Assembly: GCA_013335535.1 (NCBI GenBank) | Contig: JAAXVL010000001.1 | Location: 327,764-391,763, forward strand | Source of the DNA: Azonexaceae bacterium | GTDB lineage: Bacteria > Pseudomonadota > Gammaproteobacteria > Burkholderiales > Rhodocyclaceae | DNA length: 64,000 nucleotides | Direction: 5' to 3' | Shown: positions 17,596 to 25,944 of the stretch, one piece after another | Numbering within the stretch: the stretch's first letter is position 1 | Layout of the letters: each line of letters begins with the position of its first letter | Position numbers and translations under genes: made by a program | Notes under the pieces: generated by a model | Database searches by the model: none | Told to the model about the DNA's origin: nothing | What the model saw: the letters and a program-made list of their open reading frames with translations, nothing else

Positions 17596-18075
17596 ATGCG
17601 CCATGTAGTTCTCGGTATCGGCAACATCCTTCTCACAGACGAAGGTGTCGGTGTACGCGTCATCGAACGTCTGGAGCGGGAATACGATCTACCGCCGGAA
17701 GTCGAGGTGATCGACGGCGGCACCTGCGGCATGGAGATGCTGGAGCAACTGGAAGACCTCGACGGCCTGATCGTCGTCGACTGTGTGCGTTGCAGTCGGC
17801 CGCCGGCGACGCCGGTGCTGCTCAAGGGCGACGATGTCCCCATCTTCTTCAAGACCAAGCTGTCACCGCATCAGGTCAGCCTGTCCGATGTGCTGGCCAG
17901 CCTGGAATTCACGGACAAGGCCCCGAAGTCGATTGCCATTATCGGCATGCAGCCGGTGTCGATGAGTCTGGGCATGGAACTGTCGCCCGAGGTGGCGGCG
18001 CGGGTGCCGGAATTGATCGCAATGACGCTGGCTGAATTGCGCCTGCTCGGCATCGAAGCCAGGGCGCGCAGCTGA
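17596..18075 (+). CDS. hybD: HybD-type hydrogenase maturation protease
   Basis: This nickel-dependent endopeptidase is specific for HybC, 159 aa, the usual HybD length. It begins MRHVVLGIGNILLTDEGVGV, containing the conserved metal-binding Glu, and continues with VIDGGTCGMEMLEQLEDLDG and the SPHQVSLSDVLA segment with its metal-binding His. It is a paralogue of HoxM. Its stop overlaps the start of the following hypC-like gene by 1 nt. Confidence 0.93.
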   Translation: MRHVVLGIGNILLTDEGVGVRVIERLEREYDLPPEVEVIDGGTCGMEMLEQLEDLDGLIVVDCVRCSRPPATPVLLKGDDVPIFFKTKLSPHQVSLSDVLASLEFTDKAPKSIAIIGMQPVSMSLGMELSPEVAARVPELIAMTLAELRLLGIEARARS

Positions 18076-18365
18076 TGTGCCTGTCGATTCCAAAACGCAT
18101 TGTCGAATGGGAAGGCAGCGGCGAAAATGCCGGAGAATTTGCCTGGGTCGAGCGGGAAGGCGAGCGCGAAAGTATCAACATGATGCTGATCGGCCCGCAG
18201 CCGGTCGGTACCTGGGTGTTGACCTCACTGGGGCTGGCGCGGGAAGTGATAGAAGACGATCAGCGCGCGCTGATCGAAGACGCGCTCTCGGCACTGGCCG
18301 CCTCGCTGGAAGGCGATTTCGATCCAGCGCTGCATTTTCAGGATTTGACCCGCTTGCATGACTGA
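18075..18365 (+). CDS. hybG: HypC/HybG-family chaperone (hyb-specific)
   Basis: This is a HypC-family protein of 96 aa beginning MCLSIPKRIVEWEG; Cys2 is the functional residue. Its place between hybD and hybE suggests it serves HybC, like HybG of E. coli. The C-terminal ~20 residues resemble the extended tail of HoxL (SALAASLEGDFDPALHFQDL against NALEAAQTGATDFSAFFADL), so it may be closer to HoxL than to the general HypC at 18963. It overlaps hybE by 8 nt. Confidence 0.88.
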   Translation: MCLSIPKRIVEWEGSGENAGEFAWVEREGERESINMMLIGPQPVGTWVLTSLGLAREVIEDDQRALIEDALSALAASLEGDFDPALHFQDLTRLHD

Positions 18366-18909
18366 ACGCATCCGCACCCCCGCCCTGGCGCCGCCGCCAA
18401 TTCGCCCGGCAGTGCCGCGCGAAGATGATCCAACCGCCTGGCTCGCAGCGCATTATCGCCATGTCTGGCAGACGCGCATGCACGACATGCCTTTCGTCAA
18501 CACGGCGCTTGGCGTCGAAGCGATCGGCTTTGCCCTCCACGAGGGTGATTGGCTGGGCGTCGTGATCACGCCGTGGTTTCTAAATCTGGTACTGGTTTCC
18601 GGTGGCGGCCAGTTGTGGGGCGACATTCCGGCTGGCGAGCGGCGTTACCTGAACCTGCCTTGCGGCACCATGCAGTTCATCGCCGACGACGATCCGGATA
18701 TCGGGCCTTACCAGTATTGCCCGCTGATTGCGCCGGTCACCAACCTGGCCGATATGGCGCAGGCGCGTGTGGTGGCGGTGGACGCCATCAAGACCGTATT
18801 TGCCCTCCCGGCGACCACCCCGGAAGCGGCGCCCCAGCCTGCAGCAGAAGAGAAGCCTGCGGTTTCCCGGCGGGGCTTTTTTCGCCGTCTGGCAGGCAAG
18901 CGAAATTGA
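18358..18909 (+). CDS. hybE: HybE-family hydrogenase assembly chaperone
   Basis: This 183-aa chaperone is thought to proof-read HybO export and assembly. It is a paralogue of HoxT in the same window (shared RMHDMPF-N--LGVEAIGF and GVVITPWFLNLVL). An N-terminal Pro-rich stretch (APPPIRPAVP) precedes the domain. As in HoxT, the extreme C-terminus carries a twin-arginine consensus (VSRRGFFRRLAGKRN). The start ATG 18358 overlaps the preceding gene. A 53-nt gap with GAGGAG leads to the next hypC. Confidence 0.9.
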   Translation: MTERIRTPALAPPPIRPAVPREDDPTAWLAAHYRHVWQTRMHDMPFVNTALGVEAIGFALHEGDWLGVVITPWFLNLVLVSGGGQLWGDIPAGERRYLNLPCGTMQFIADDDPDIGPYQYCPLIAPVTNLADMAQARVVAVDAIKTVFALPATTPEAAPQPAAEEKPAVSRRGFFRRLAGKRN

Positions 18910-18962
18910 TTCCGGCAGGTTAGACTCTGTCACCATAAAAACGATATTGAGGAGCAACGCGG

Positions 18963-19208
18963 ATGTGTCTCGCGATCCCAGCGCAGGTCGTTGAACTGCG
19001 CCCCGACGACAATGCCTTGGTCGATCTGGCCGGGGTCAAGAAGGAAATCTCGCTGGCCCTGGTCGATGGCGTGGCAGTGGGCGATTATGTGATCGTCCAT
19101 GTCGGCTATGCGCTGAACAAGCTCGATCCGGAAGAGGCTGCGAAGACCCTGAAACTTTTTGCCGAAATGGGCCAGTTGCCGGCCGACGGCGACGTCACGC
19201 TGCACTGA
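18963..19208 (+). CDS. hypC: Hydrogenase maturation chaperone HypC
   Basis: This is the general HypC, 81 aa, beginning MCLAIPAQVVEL, of classical length without the C-terminal extension of the two other paralogues. With HypD it carries the Fe(CN)2CO unit to the large-subunit precursor. A GAGGAG site precedes it. Its stop overlaps the hypD ATG by 1 nt. It is the only hypC directly coupled to hypDE. Confidence 0.95.
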   Translation: MCLAIPAQVVELRPDDNALVDLAGVKKEISLALVDGVAVGDYVIVHVGYALNKLDPEEAAKTLKLFAEMGQLPADGDVTLH

Positions 19209-20332
19209 TGAAGTACATCGACGAGTTCCGCGACGGCGAGGTCGCCAAGGGCTTGGCCGAAGCCATCCGGCGCGAAGCGAATCCGGCGCGCAGCTACCAT
19301 TTCATGGAATTTTGCGGCGGCCACACCCACGCCATCTCGCGCTACGGGGTATCCGACCTGCTGCCGCCCAACGTCAAAATGATCCACGGTCCGGGCTGCC
19401 CGGTTTGCGTGCTGCCGATCGGCCGCGTCGACCAGGCGATTCGCCTGGCGCTGGAGCAGGGCGTCACGTTGTGCACCTATGGTGACTGCCTGCGCGTGCC
19501 GGCTTCCGACGGCCTTTCGCTGATGAAGGCCAAGGCGCGCGGCGGCGACATCCGCATGGTCTATTCGAGCGCCGATGCGGTGGCATTGGCCCAGAAAAAT
19601 CCGAACAAACAGGTCGTCTTCTTCGCCATCGGGTTCGAGACGACAACGCCGCCAACGGCGGTGGCAATCAAACAGGCGGCCGCACTCGGCCTGAAGAATT
19701 TCTCGGTGCTGTGCTGCCATGTACTGACGCCATCGGCCATCTCGAGCATTCTCGAGTCGCCGGAAGTGCGTCAATGGGGCACCGTGCCGCTCGATGGCTT
19801 CATCGGCCCGGCACATGTGTCGACCATCATCGGCAGCCGGCCCTATGAGTTCTTCGCCGAGGAATACCGCAAACCGGTGGTTATTGCCGGCTTCGAGCCG
19901 CTCGATGTCATGCAGGCGATCAAGATGCTGATCCGTCAGGTCAATGAAGGCCGCGCGGAAGTCGAAAACGAGTTTTCCCGGGCCGTAGACCGTGACGGCA
20001 ACAAGAAGGCGCAGCAACTGGTCGCCGAGGTGTTTGAAATGCGTAAACATTTCGAATGGCGCGGTTTGAATATCCTGCCCTATTCGGCGCTGCGCATTCG
20101 CAGCCAGTTCGCTGAATTTGATGCCGAAAAACGTTTCCCGCTGGGCTATCAATCGGTGGCCGACCACAAGGCCTGCGAATGCGGCGCCATCCTGCGCGGT
20201 GTCAAGCGGCCACAGGACTGCAAGATTTTCGGCACGGTGTGCACACCGGAAAACCCGGTCGGCTCGTGCATGGTCAGTTCCGAAGGCGCTTGCGCCGCCC
20301 ACTACACTTATGGACGCTACAAAGATGTCTGA
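19208..20332 (+). CDS. hypD: Hydrogenase Fe-cofactor assembly protein HypD
   Basis: HypD is the iron-sulfur scaffold on which the Fe(CN)2CO group is built, 374 aa. The family motifs are FCGGHTHAI (near residue 37), GPGCPVCVLP (near 63-72) and GFETTTPPTA. The C-terminal cysteines ACECG...CKIFGTVCTPENPVGSC hold the [4Fe-4S] cluster. It overlaps hypC by 1 nt and hypE by 8 nt. Confidence 0.96.
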   Translation: MKYIDEFRDGEVAKGLAEAIRREANPARSYHFMEFCGGHTHAISRYGVSDLLPPNVKMIHGPGCPVCVLPIGRVDQAIRLALEQGVTLCTYGDCLRVPASDGLSLMKAKARGGDIRMVYSSADAVALAQKNPNKQVVFFAIGFETTTPPTAVAIKQAAALGLKNFSVLCCHVLTPSAISSILESPEVRQWGTVPLDGFIGPAHVSTIIGSRPYEFFAEEYRKPVVIAGFEPLDVMQAIKMLIRQVNEGRAEVENEFSRAVDRDGNKKAQQLVAEVFEMRKHFEWRGLNILPYSALRIRSQFAEFDAEKRFPLGYQSVADHKACECGAILRGVKRPQDCKIFGTVCTPENPVGSCMVSSEGACAAHYTYGRYKDV

Positions 20333-21377
20333 GGTTCGCAAAAATTACGTCCGCCCGCTCGACATCAAACACGGTCAGGTAGACATGGCCCATGGCTCGG
20401 GCGGCCGGGCGATGGCGCAACTGATCGAGGAGCTGTTCGCCAAATATCTCGGCAACGAATATCTGGCCCAGGGCGACGACGGCGCGCTGCTGCCCAACCC
20501 GGGTGAGGGCAGGCTGGTCATGGCCACCGATTCGCATGTCGTCTCGCCGCTCTTCTTTCCGGGTGGCGATATCGGCTGTCTGTCGGTGCATGGCACGATC
20601 AACGACGTGGCCATGATGGGCGCCAGGCCGCTCTATCTTTCTGCCGGCTTCATCCTTGAAGAAGGTTTCAAACTCGCCGATCTGGCGCGCATCGTGCAAA
20701 GCATGGCGGCGGCGGCGAAAGAGGCGGGCGTGCCGGTGGTTACCGGTGATACCAAGGTGGTAGAGCGCGGCAAGGGCGATGGGGTGTTCATCACGACTAC
20801 AGGCGTCGGTGTTGTCGCGCCGGGGCGAGAACTGTCCGGTCGTTATGCCAAGCCCGGTGACGTGATTCTGGTTTCCGGCACCTTGGGCGATCACGGCATG
20901 GCGATCATGGCCGAGCGGGAAAGTCTTGGTTTCGAGTCGCCGATCGTTTCCGATACGGCGGCCCTGCATGGCCTGATCGAGGCGATGCGGGCCAGTGGGG
21001 CGGACATTCACGTCCTGCGCGACCCGACGCGCGGCGGGCTGGCGACGACGCTCAACGAGATTGCCAAGCAATCCGGGGTGGGCATGATGCTGCAGGAAAA
21101 GGCTTTGCCGGTGACACCGGCGGTCAACGCCGCTTGCGAATTTCTTGGATTGGACCCGCTTTACGTCGCCAACGAGGGCAAACTGGTAGCGATCTGTGCC
21201 GAAGCGGATGCGGAAAAACTCTTGGCTGCCATGCAGGCTCACCCGCTTGGTGCAGCGGCGGCCATTGTCGGCACGGTGCATGAAGATGCGCACCATTTTG
21301 TCCAGATGACGACCGGTTTTGGCGGCCGTCGCATCGTGGACTGGCTGAGCGGCGAGCAGTTGCCGCGGATTTGCTGA
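20325..21377 (+). CDS. hypE: Carbamoyl dehydratase HypE
   Basis: HypE dehydrates the C-terminal thiocarbamate to thiocyanate and donates CN to HypD; PurM/ThiL-type fold. I start at ATG 20325 (MSEVRKNYVRPLD), giving 350 aa; ATG 20310 is an alternative, and the track start at 20118 is inside hypD. The conserved HGSGGRAM, DPTRGGLATTLNE and the terminal PRIC, whose Cys receives the carbamoyl group, are all intact. Confidence 0.95.
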   Translation: MSEVRKNYVRPLDIKHGQVDMAHGSGGRAMAQLIEELFAKYLGNEYLAQGDDGALLPNPGEGRLVMATDSHVVSPLFFPGGDIGCLSVHGTINDVAMMGARPLYLSAGFILEEGFKLADLARIVQSMAAAAKEAGVPVVTGDTKVVERGKGDGVFITTTGVGVVAPGRELSGRYAKPGDVILVSGTLGDHGMAIMAERESLGFESPIVSDTAALHGLIEAMRASGADIHVLRDPTRGGLATTLNEIAKQSGVGMMLQEKALPVTPAVNAACEFLGLDPLYVANEGKLVAICAEADAEKLLAAMQAHPLGAAAAIVGTVHEDAHHFVQMTTGFGGRRIVDWLSGEQLPRIC

Positions 21378-21384
21378 GACTGGC

Positions 21385-21591
21385 TTAGTGGCGCAGCGCG
21401 ATCATCACCGACAGCACGTCACCCACTTCGGAAATGACGAGCTCGCGGGCGTCGGCGTAATTGTCGGCGTTGCGGATGTGGAACAGGTCGCGGCGCCCGT
21501 CCGGGTAGCGGATGGCGGCGACGTATTCCGGACGCGGTGCCCGGCTGACGAGCGTATTCCGAGGTTTGACTCGTTTTTGCTGTGTTTGCAT
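21385..21591 (-). CDS. Small conserved-looking protein of unknown function
   Basis: This 68-aa ORF faces hypE with only 7 bp between the stops. A GGAG site lies 9 nt before its ATG and its codon usage matches the neighbours, so I regard it as real. It reads as a basic N-terminus (MQTQQKRVKPRNTLVSR) followed by a compact domain with YVAAIRYPDGRRDLFHIRNA and ADARELVISEVGDVLSVMI. No transmembrane segment or cysteine is present. I do not recognise a family. It interrupts the hyp-hoxX co-directional run. Confidence 0.65.
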   Translation of the reverse strand: MQTQQKRVKPRNTLVSRAPRPEYVAAIRYPDGRRDLFHIRNADNYADARELVISEVGDVLSVMIALRH

Positions 21592-21683
21592 TGTTGTTCT
21601 CCGATCCCTTTTTTATTGATGTGCATCGTAGACAAAGCCAAGTGTCTGAAAAATATCGCGAAAGTTATAGTGGTATGCGACAT

Positions 21684-21697
21684 GGGAGCGCGCTCCC
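21684..21697. repeat. 14-bp perfect GC palindrome upstream of hoxX
   Basis: GGGAGCGCGCTCCC lies in the divergent region between the small unknown gene and hoxX, about 60 bp before hoxX. It could be an operator or a leader hairpin; nothing identifies a binding protein. Confidence 0.35.
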
Positions 21698-21758
21698 TGC
21701 AAAGCCCCGTCCTGCCTCGCTTCACGTTCCCGACATGAATTGTAAAGAACTGTAAATC

Positions 21759-23450
21759 GTGCGAATTCTCCTCATTACACATAGCTTCAACGGCCTGACC
21801 CAGCGCCTTTATTGCGAGCTGGCGACGCTTGGCCACGAAATCAGCATCGAGTTCGACATCGCCGATGCAGTGACCGAAGAGGCTGTGGCCTTGTTCCGGC
21901 CCGATCTGATCATTGCGCCGTTTTTGAAACGGGCGATTCCAGAATCGATCTGGTCGCAGCATTGCTGCCTGATCGTTCATCCCGGCCCGGTCGGCGACCG
22001 TGGTCCGTCGGCGCTCGACTGGGCGATTCAGCTGGGTGTCAAGGAATGGGGTGTCACAGTGTTACAGGCCGAAGCAGAGATGGACGCGGGGCCGGTCTGG
22101 GCGTCGGCGACCTTTCCGATGCGGCCGGCGCGCAAGGCGTCGATCTACCGCAATGAAGTGACCGAGGCGGCCGTTCAGGCGGTGATTGCCACGGTCAACC
22201 GGAAAAATGAGCCAAATTTCAAAGCGGAGCGCGTACCCGGGCAAGCGCATGCGCTGATCAAGCAGGCCGACCGCGTCATCGACTGGCAGACCGAAACCAG
22301 TGCCGCTGTCCTGGCCAAACTCAATGCTGCCGATGGCTTTCCCGGCGTGGCCGACACCTTGTTCGGCCAGCCCTGTCATTTGTTCGACGCCTGGCCGGAA
22401 GCCTCGCTCAAGGGCGAGCCGGGCGCTTTGCTCGGCCGGCGTGAAACGGCCATTTGCCGAGCGACGGCCGATGGTGCGGTGTGGCTCGGCCACGTCAAGC
22501 CAGCGGGCGGCATCAAGCTGCCGGCGACGCAGGCCTGCCCGGAGGCGAACGAGTTGCCCGAGTTGCCGCTAACTGAGGGCTACTGGAAATCGCCGGTTCC
22601 CACCTGGCAGGACATCGCCTACGAGGAGGCCGAATGGAACGGAAATTCGGTCGGTTTCCTGAGTTTCGAGTTTTATAACGGCGCGATGAGCACGGCCCAG
22701 TGCCGACGGCTGACCGAAGCCTTCCGGTGGGCGACGGCGCGACCGACCCGGGTCATCGTGCTGCGTGGCGGCAGCGATTTCTGGTCGAACGGCATCCACC
22801 TCAACACCATCGAGGCCGCGGAGAGCCCGGCCGACGAGTCGTGGGCCAACATCAACGCCATCGACGATCTGGCCGAGGCCATTTTGCGCTGTGAAACGCA
22901 GTTGACCGTGGCGGCCGTAGGCGGCAATGCCGGTGCCGGCGGCTGCTTCCTGGCGCGTGCCGCCGATTTTGTCTGGGCCCGTGACGGCGTGATGCTCAAC
23001 CCGCATTACAAGAACATGGGTAACCTGTACGGTTCGGAATTCTGGACCTACCTGCTGCCTCCGCGCGTCGGCGAAGAGGGTGCGAAGGCCATCATGCGCC
23101 ACCGCCTGCCGATGACGGCGCCGGAAGCAGTGCAACTCGGCTTCTACGATGCCTGCCTGCCCGGTCCGGGGTTTCACGTCGATGTTGCCCGGCGTGCCGC
23201 CGAACTGGCCGCCGCGCCGGATTTCGCTGAAAAGCTCGCCGCCAAGCAGGCCAAACGCCATGCCGACGAAGCCGCCAAGCCGCTGGCCGCCTACCGTGCC
23301 GCGGAATTGACCGAAATGCGCCGCAATTTCTACGGCTTCGACCCCTCGTACCACGTCGCGCGCTATCATTTCGTCTCCCGCTCGGCGCATTCGTGGACGC
23401 CGCGCCACCTTGCCCGCCACCGCGATCTCGACTGGAAAGTTCCGGCATGA
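21759..23450 (+). CDS. hoxX: HoxX, formyl-dependent CO-ligand synthesis protein
   Basis: HoxX/HypX, 563 aa, supplies the CO ligand of the Ni-Fe centre under aerobic conditions by turning a formyl group into CO by way of formyl-CoA. The N-terminal half is a formyl-tetrahydrofolate-type formyltransferase (IAPFLKRAIPESIW, HPGPVGDRGPSALDWA). The C-terminal half is an enoyl-CoA hydratase/crotonase-like domain (FLSFEFYNGAMS, LRGGSDFWSNGIHLN, GNAGAGGCFLARAAD). The start is GTG 21759. A copy of the GTCAACCGG element codes for IATVNRKNEPNFK in the linker after the formyltransferase core. Its stop overlaps hoxA. Confidence 0.94.
   Translation: MRILLITHSFNGLTQRLYCELATLGHEISIEFDIADAVTEEAVALFRPDLIIAPFLKRAIPESIWSQHCCLIVHPGPVGDRGPSALDWAIQLGVKEWGVTVLQAEAEMDAGPVWASATFPMRPARKASIYRNEVTEAAVQAVIATVNRKNEPNFKAERVPGQAHALIKQADRVIDWQTETSAAVLAKLNAADGFPGVADTLFGQPCHLFDAWPEASLKGEPGALLGRRETAICRATADGAVWLGHVKPAGGIKLPATQACPEANELPELPLTEGYWKSPVPTWQDIAYEEAEWNGNSVGFLSFEFYNGAMSTAQCRRLTEAFRWATARPTRVIVLRGGSDFWSNGIHLNTIEAAESPADESWANINAIDDLAEAILRCETQLTVAAVGGNAGAGGCFLARAADFVWARDGVMLNPHYKNMGNLYGSEFWTYLLPPRVGEEGAKAIMRHRLPMTAPEAVQLGFYDACLPGPGFHVDVARRAAELAAAPDFAEKLAAKQAKRHADEAAKPLAAYRAAELTEMRRNFYGFDPSYHVARYHFVSRSAHSWTPRHLARHRDLDWKVPA
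22186..22224 (+). repeat. Dispersed GTCAACCGG element, copy 6 (inside hoxX)
   Basis: ATTG plus the perfect 19-bp core is followed by TGAGCCAAATTTCAAA. It is read in frame as IATVNRKNEPNFK, the same frame as the two hypF copies. Confidence 0.9.
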
Positions 23451-24946
23451 CCCTTCCGTCTTCCCACAGCAGCCTGCGCCGCCTGCCGGCGATCCTCGTT
23501 GTCGATGACGAGGTGCGCTCGCAGGAAGCCCTGCGCCGGACGCTAGAAGAAGATTTCGAGGTGCACTGCGCCTCCAGTGCCGACGAAGGCATGGAGATCC
23601 TGCAAAACGAGCAGTCGACCGCAGCCATCCGCATCGTGCTCTGCGACCAGCGCATGCCGGGCACCACCGGTGTCCAGTTTCTGAAGGAAGTGCGCACTCG
23701 CTGGCCGGACATCGTCCGCATCATCCTTTCCGGCTATACCGACGCCGAAGACATCATCACCGGCGTCAACGAAGCCGGCATCTGGCAATACCTGCTCAAG
23801 CCCTGGCAACCGGAACAACTGCTGCTGACCCTGCAGCGCGCCGCCGAAGTCTGGCGCCTGCAGCAGGAAAACCAGCGCCTGTCGCTCGATCTGCGCACGG
23901 CCGAACCGGTGCTCAAAAGGCAGGTCGATCACAAGCAGGAAAAAGTCAAAAGTAGCTTCGGTCTGGCCGGCCTGATCCGCGCCCCGGGCAGCCCGATCAA
24001 CGCCGTTTGCGACATGGTCGGCCGCGTTGCGCCGTTCGACCTGTCGGTTATGGTCACCGGTGAATCGGGCACCGGCAAGGAAATGATCGCCCGCGCCATC
24101 CACTACGAGAGCCGCCGGGCGAGCAAGGCCTTCATCACCGAGAACTGCGGCGCCCTGCCCGACACCCTGCTCGAATCCGAACTGTTCGGTTACAAGCGCG
24201 GCGCCTTCACCGGCGCTGCCGAGGACAGGGTCGGCCTGTTCCAGCAGGCCGATGGCGGTACGCTGTTCCTCGACGAAATCGGCGAAACCAGTCCGGCCTT
24301 TCAGGTTAAATTGCTGCGCGTGCTGCAGGAAGGCGAGTTCCGCCCGCTCGGCAGCAATCGCCCGGTCCATGTCGACGTCCGGGTCATCGCCGCGACCAAC
24401 CGCGACCTCGAAGACGACGTGCGCACTGGCCGCTTCCGCGAAGATCTTTACTACCGGCTGGCGACCATCGCCCTCCACGTGCCGCCGCTGCGCGACCGGC
24501 CGATGGACCTGCCGCTGCTCGCCCGCCGCCTGCTCGACAGCAGTTGCGCCGCCCTCGGCAAACCGGTCGATGGTTTCACCAACGAGGCGCTCGCCTGCAT
24601 CGCCGCCTACCGCTGGCCGGGCAATGTGCGCGAGCTGCAGAATGAAATCCTGCGCATGGTTGCACTGGCCACGACGCCGCAACTTGGCGCCGACCTTTTG
24701 TCGCCGCGTGTATTGCGCACGCCGATTGGCGACGTAGACGAGGCCCGCCCGGACGACGAGCTGGCCTGGGCCGCCGGCCTGAGCGGCGGCCTAAAGGAAC
24801 GCATGGACCAGCTCGAAATGCACGTCCTCAAGGAGGCGATGATCCGCCATCGCTGGAACAAGTCGCGCGCTGCCCGGGAATTGGGGCTGTCGCGCGTCGG
24901 CCTGCGCGCCAAGCTGGTCCGCCACGGGCTGGAGCAGGCCGAATGA
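23447..24946 (+). CDS. hoxA: NtrC-family hydrogenase regulator HoxA/HupR
   Basis: This sigma-54-dependent response regulator activates hydrogenase genes, 499 aa from ATG 23447 (the track start at 23393 lies in hoxX). The receiver domain (~15-135) has VVDDE and LCDQRMPG, the latter with the phosphoacceptor Asp. The AAA+ domain (~190-420) has GESGTGKE, the sigma-54-contact loop GAFTGA, and [13 protein letters not shown]-terminal Fis-type helix-turn-helix ([20 protein letters not shown]) binds the enhancer. In this family the unphosphorylated form is the activator. It is coupled by 4-nt overlaps to hoxX and hoxB. Confidence 0.95.
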   Translation: MTLPSSHSSLRRLPAILVVDDEVRSQEALRRTLEEDFEVHCASSADEGMEILQNEQSTAAIRIVLCDQRMPGTTGVQFLKEVRTRWPDIVRIILSGYTDAEDIITGVNEAGIWQYLLKPWQPEQLLLTLQRAAEVWRLQQENQRLSLDLRTAEPVLKRQVDHKQEKVKSSFGLAGLIRAPGSPINAVCDMVGRVAPFDLSVMVTGESGTGKEMIARAIHYESRRASKAFITENCGALPDTLLESELFGYKRGAFTGAAEDRVGLFQQADGGTLFLDEIGETSPAFQVKLLRVLQEGEFRPLGSNRPVHVDVRVIAATNRDLEDDVRTGRFREDLYYRLATIALHVPPLRDRPMDLPLLARRLLDSSCAALGKPVDGFTNEALACIAAYRWPGNVRELQNEILRMVALATTPQLGADLLSPRVLRTPIGDVDEARPDDELAWAAGLSGGLKERMDQLEMHVLKEAMIRHRWNKSRAARELGLSRVGLRAKLVRHGLEQAE

Positions 24947-25944
24947 AAGTGCTCTGGCTGCAAAGTGGCGGCTGCGGCGGCTGCACGCAGTCGATGCTGT
25001 GCTCGGAGCCGCGTTCGCTGTTCGACGAACTGCGCGATGCCGGCATCGAATTCCTCTGGCACCCGGCGCTCTCGGTCGACAGTGGTGAAGAAGCGCTCAC
25101 CCTTCTCGAAGACTGCGCTGAAGGGCGGCTCGCCTTCGATGCGCTGTGCATCGAAGGAGCGATGCTGCGTGGCCCGAACGGCACCGGCAAATTCCACCTG
25201 ATGGCCGGCAGCGGCCGGCCGCTGACCGAATGGGTCGAGCGCCTGGCGCGTCACGCCAAGTGGGTTTTTGCCATTGGTTCGTGCACGGCTTACGGCGGAT
25301 TCTCGGCCAACACGCCAGGCAATCCGCTCGAAGCCTGCGGCCTGCAGTTCGACGAACAGACACCGGGCGGCCTGCTCGGCACCGATTTCCAGTCGGCCGC
25401 CGGCCTGCCGGTGATCAACATCGCCGGCTGCCCGACGCATCCCGGCTGGGTCGTCGACACGCTGGAAAAAGTGGCGCTGGAAGGCATGGTTGCCACCGAC
25501 CTCGACGAATATGGCCGCCCGCTGCTCTACGCCGGCCAACTCGTCCACCACGGCTGCGCCCGCAACGAATATTACGAATTCAAGGCCAGCGCCGAAAAGC
25601 AGTCCGACCTCGGCTGCCTCATGGAAAACCTCGGCTGCAAGGGCACCCAGGCCCACGCTGACTGCAACCTGCGGCCGTGGAACGGCAGTGGTTCCTGCCT
25701 GCGCGGCGGCTTCGCCTGCATCGCCTGTACCGAGCCGGGCTTCGAGTCGCCCGGCCACGCTTTCCAGGAGACGCCCAAGCTGGCCGGCATCCCGATCGGC
25801 CTGCCGACCGACATGCCGAAAGCCTGGTTCGTCGCGCTCGCCGCCCTCTCCAAATCGGCGACGCCGAAGCGGGTGCGCAACAATTCGGTGGTCGATCACC
25901 CGGTCGTTTTGCCAGCCATTCGCAAGAAGGGCGGCGGCAAGTGA
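24943..25944 (+). CDS. hoxB: Regulatory (H2-sensing) hydrogenase small subunit
   Basis: HoxB/HupU, 333 aa, is the small subunit of the cytoplasmic H2 sensor. It lacks a Tat signal and begins directly at the Fe-S domain ([18 protein letters not shown]). Proximal-cluster ligands have the standard pattern (GCGGC, IGSCTAYGG), without the extra cysteines of HoxK; O2 insensitivity of such sensors comes from a narrow gas channel instead. The C-terminal extension (KSATPKRVRNNSVVDHPVVL...) resembles the tail that contacts the kinase. It overlaps hoxA and hoxC by 4 nt each. Confidence 0.94.
   Translation: MKVLWLQSGGCGGCTQSMLCSEPRSLFDELRDAGIEFLWHPALSVDSGEEALTLLEDCAEGRLAFDALCIEGAMLRGPNGTGKFHLMAGSGRPLTEWVERLARHAKWVFAIGSCTAYGGFSANTPGNPLEACGLQFDEQTPGGLLGTDFQSAAGLPVINIAGCPTHPGWVVDTLEKVALEGMVATDLDEYGRPLLYAGQLVHHGCARNEYYEFKASAEKQSDLGCLMENLGCKGTQAHADCNLRPWNGSGSCLRGGFACIACTEPGFESPGHAFQETPKLAGIPIGLPTDMPKAWFVALAALSKSATPKRVRNNSVVDHPVVLPAIRKKGGGK

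Noticed and set aside
22901-22914. GTTGACCGTGGCGG in hoxX resembles the reverse core
   Set aside because: Only about 12 bp match, there is no T-run or tail, and the residues (LTVAAVGGN) are ordinary for the crotonase domain.
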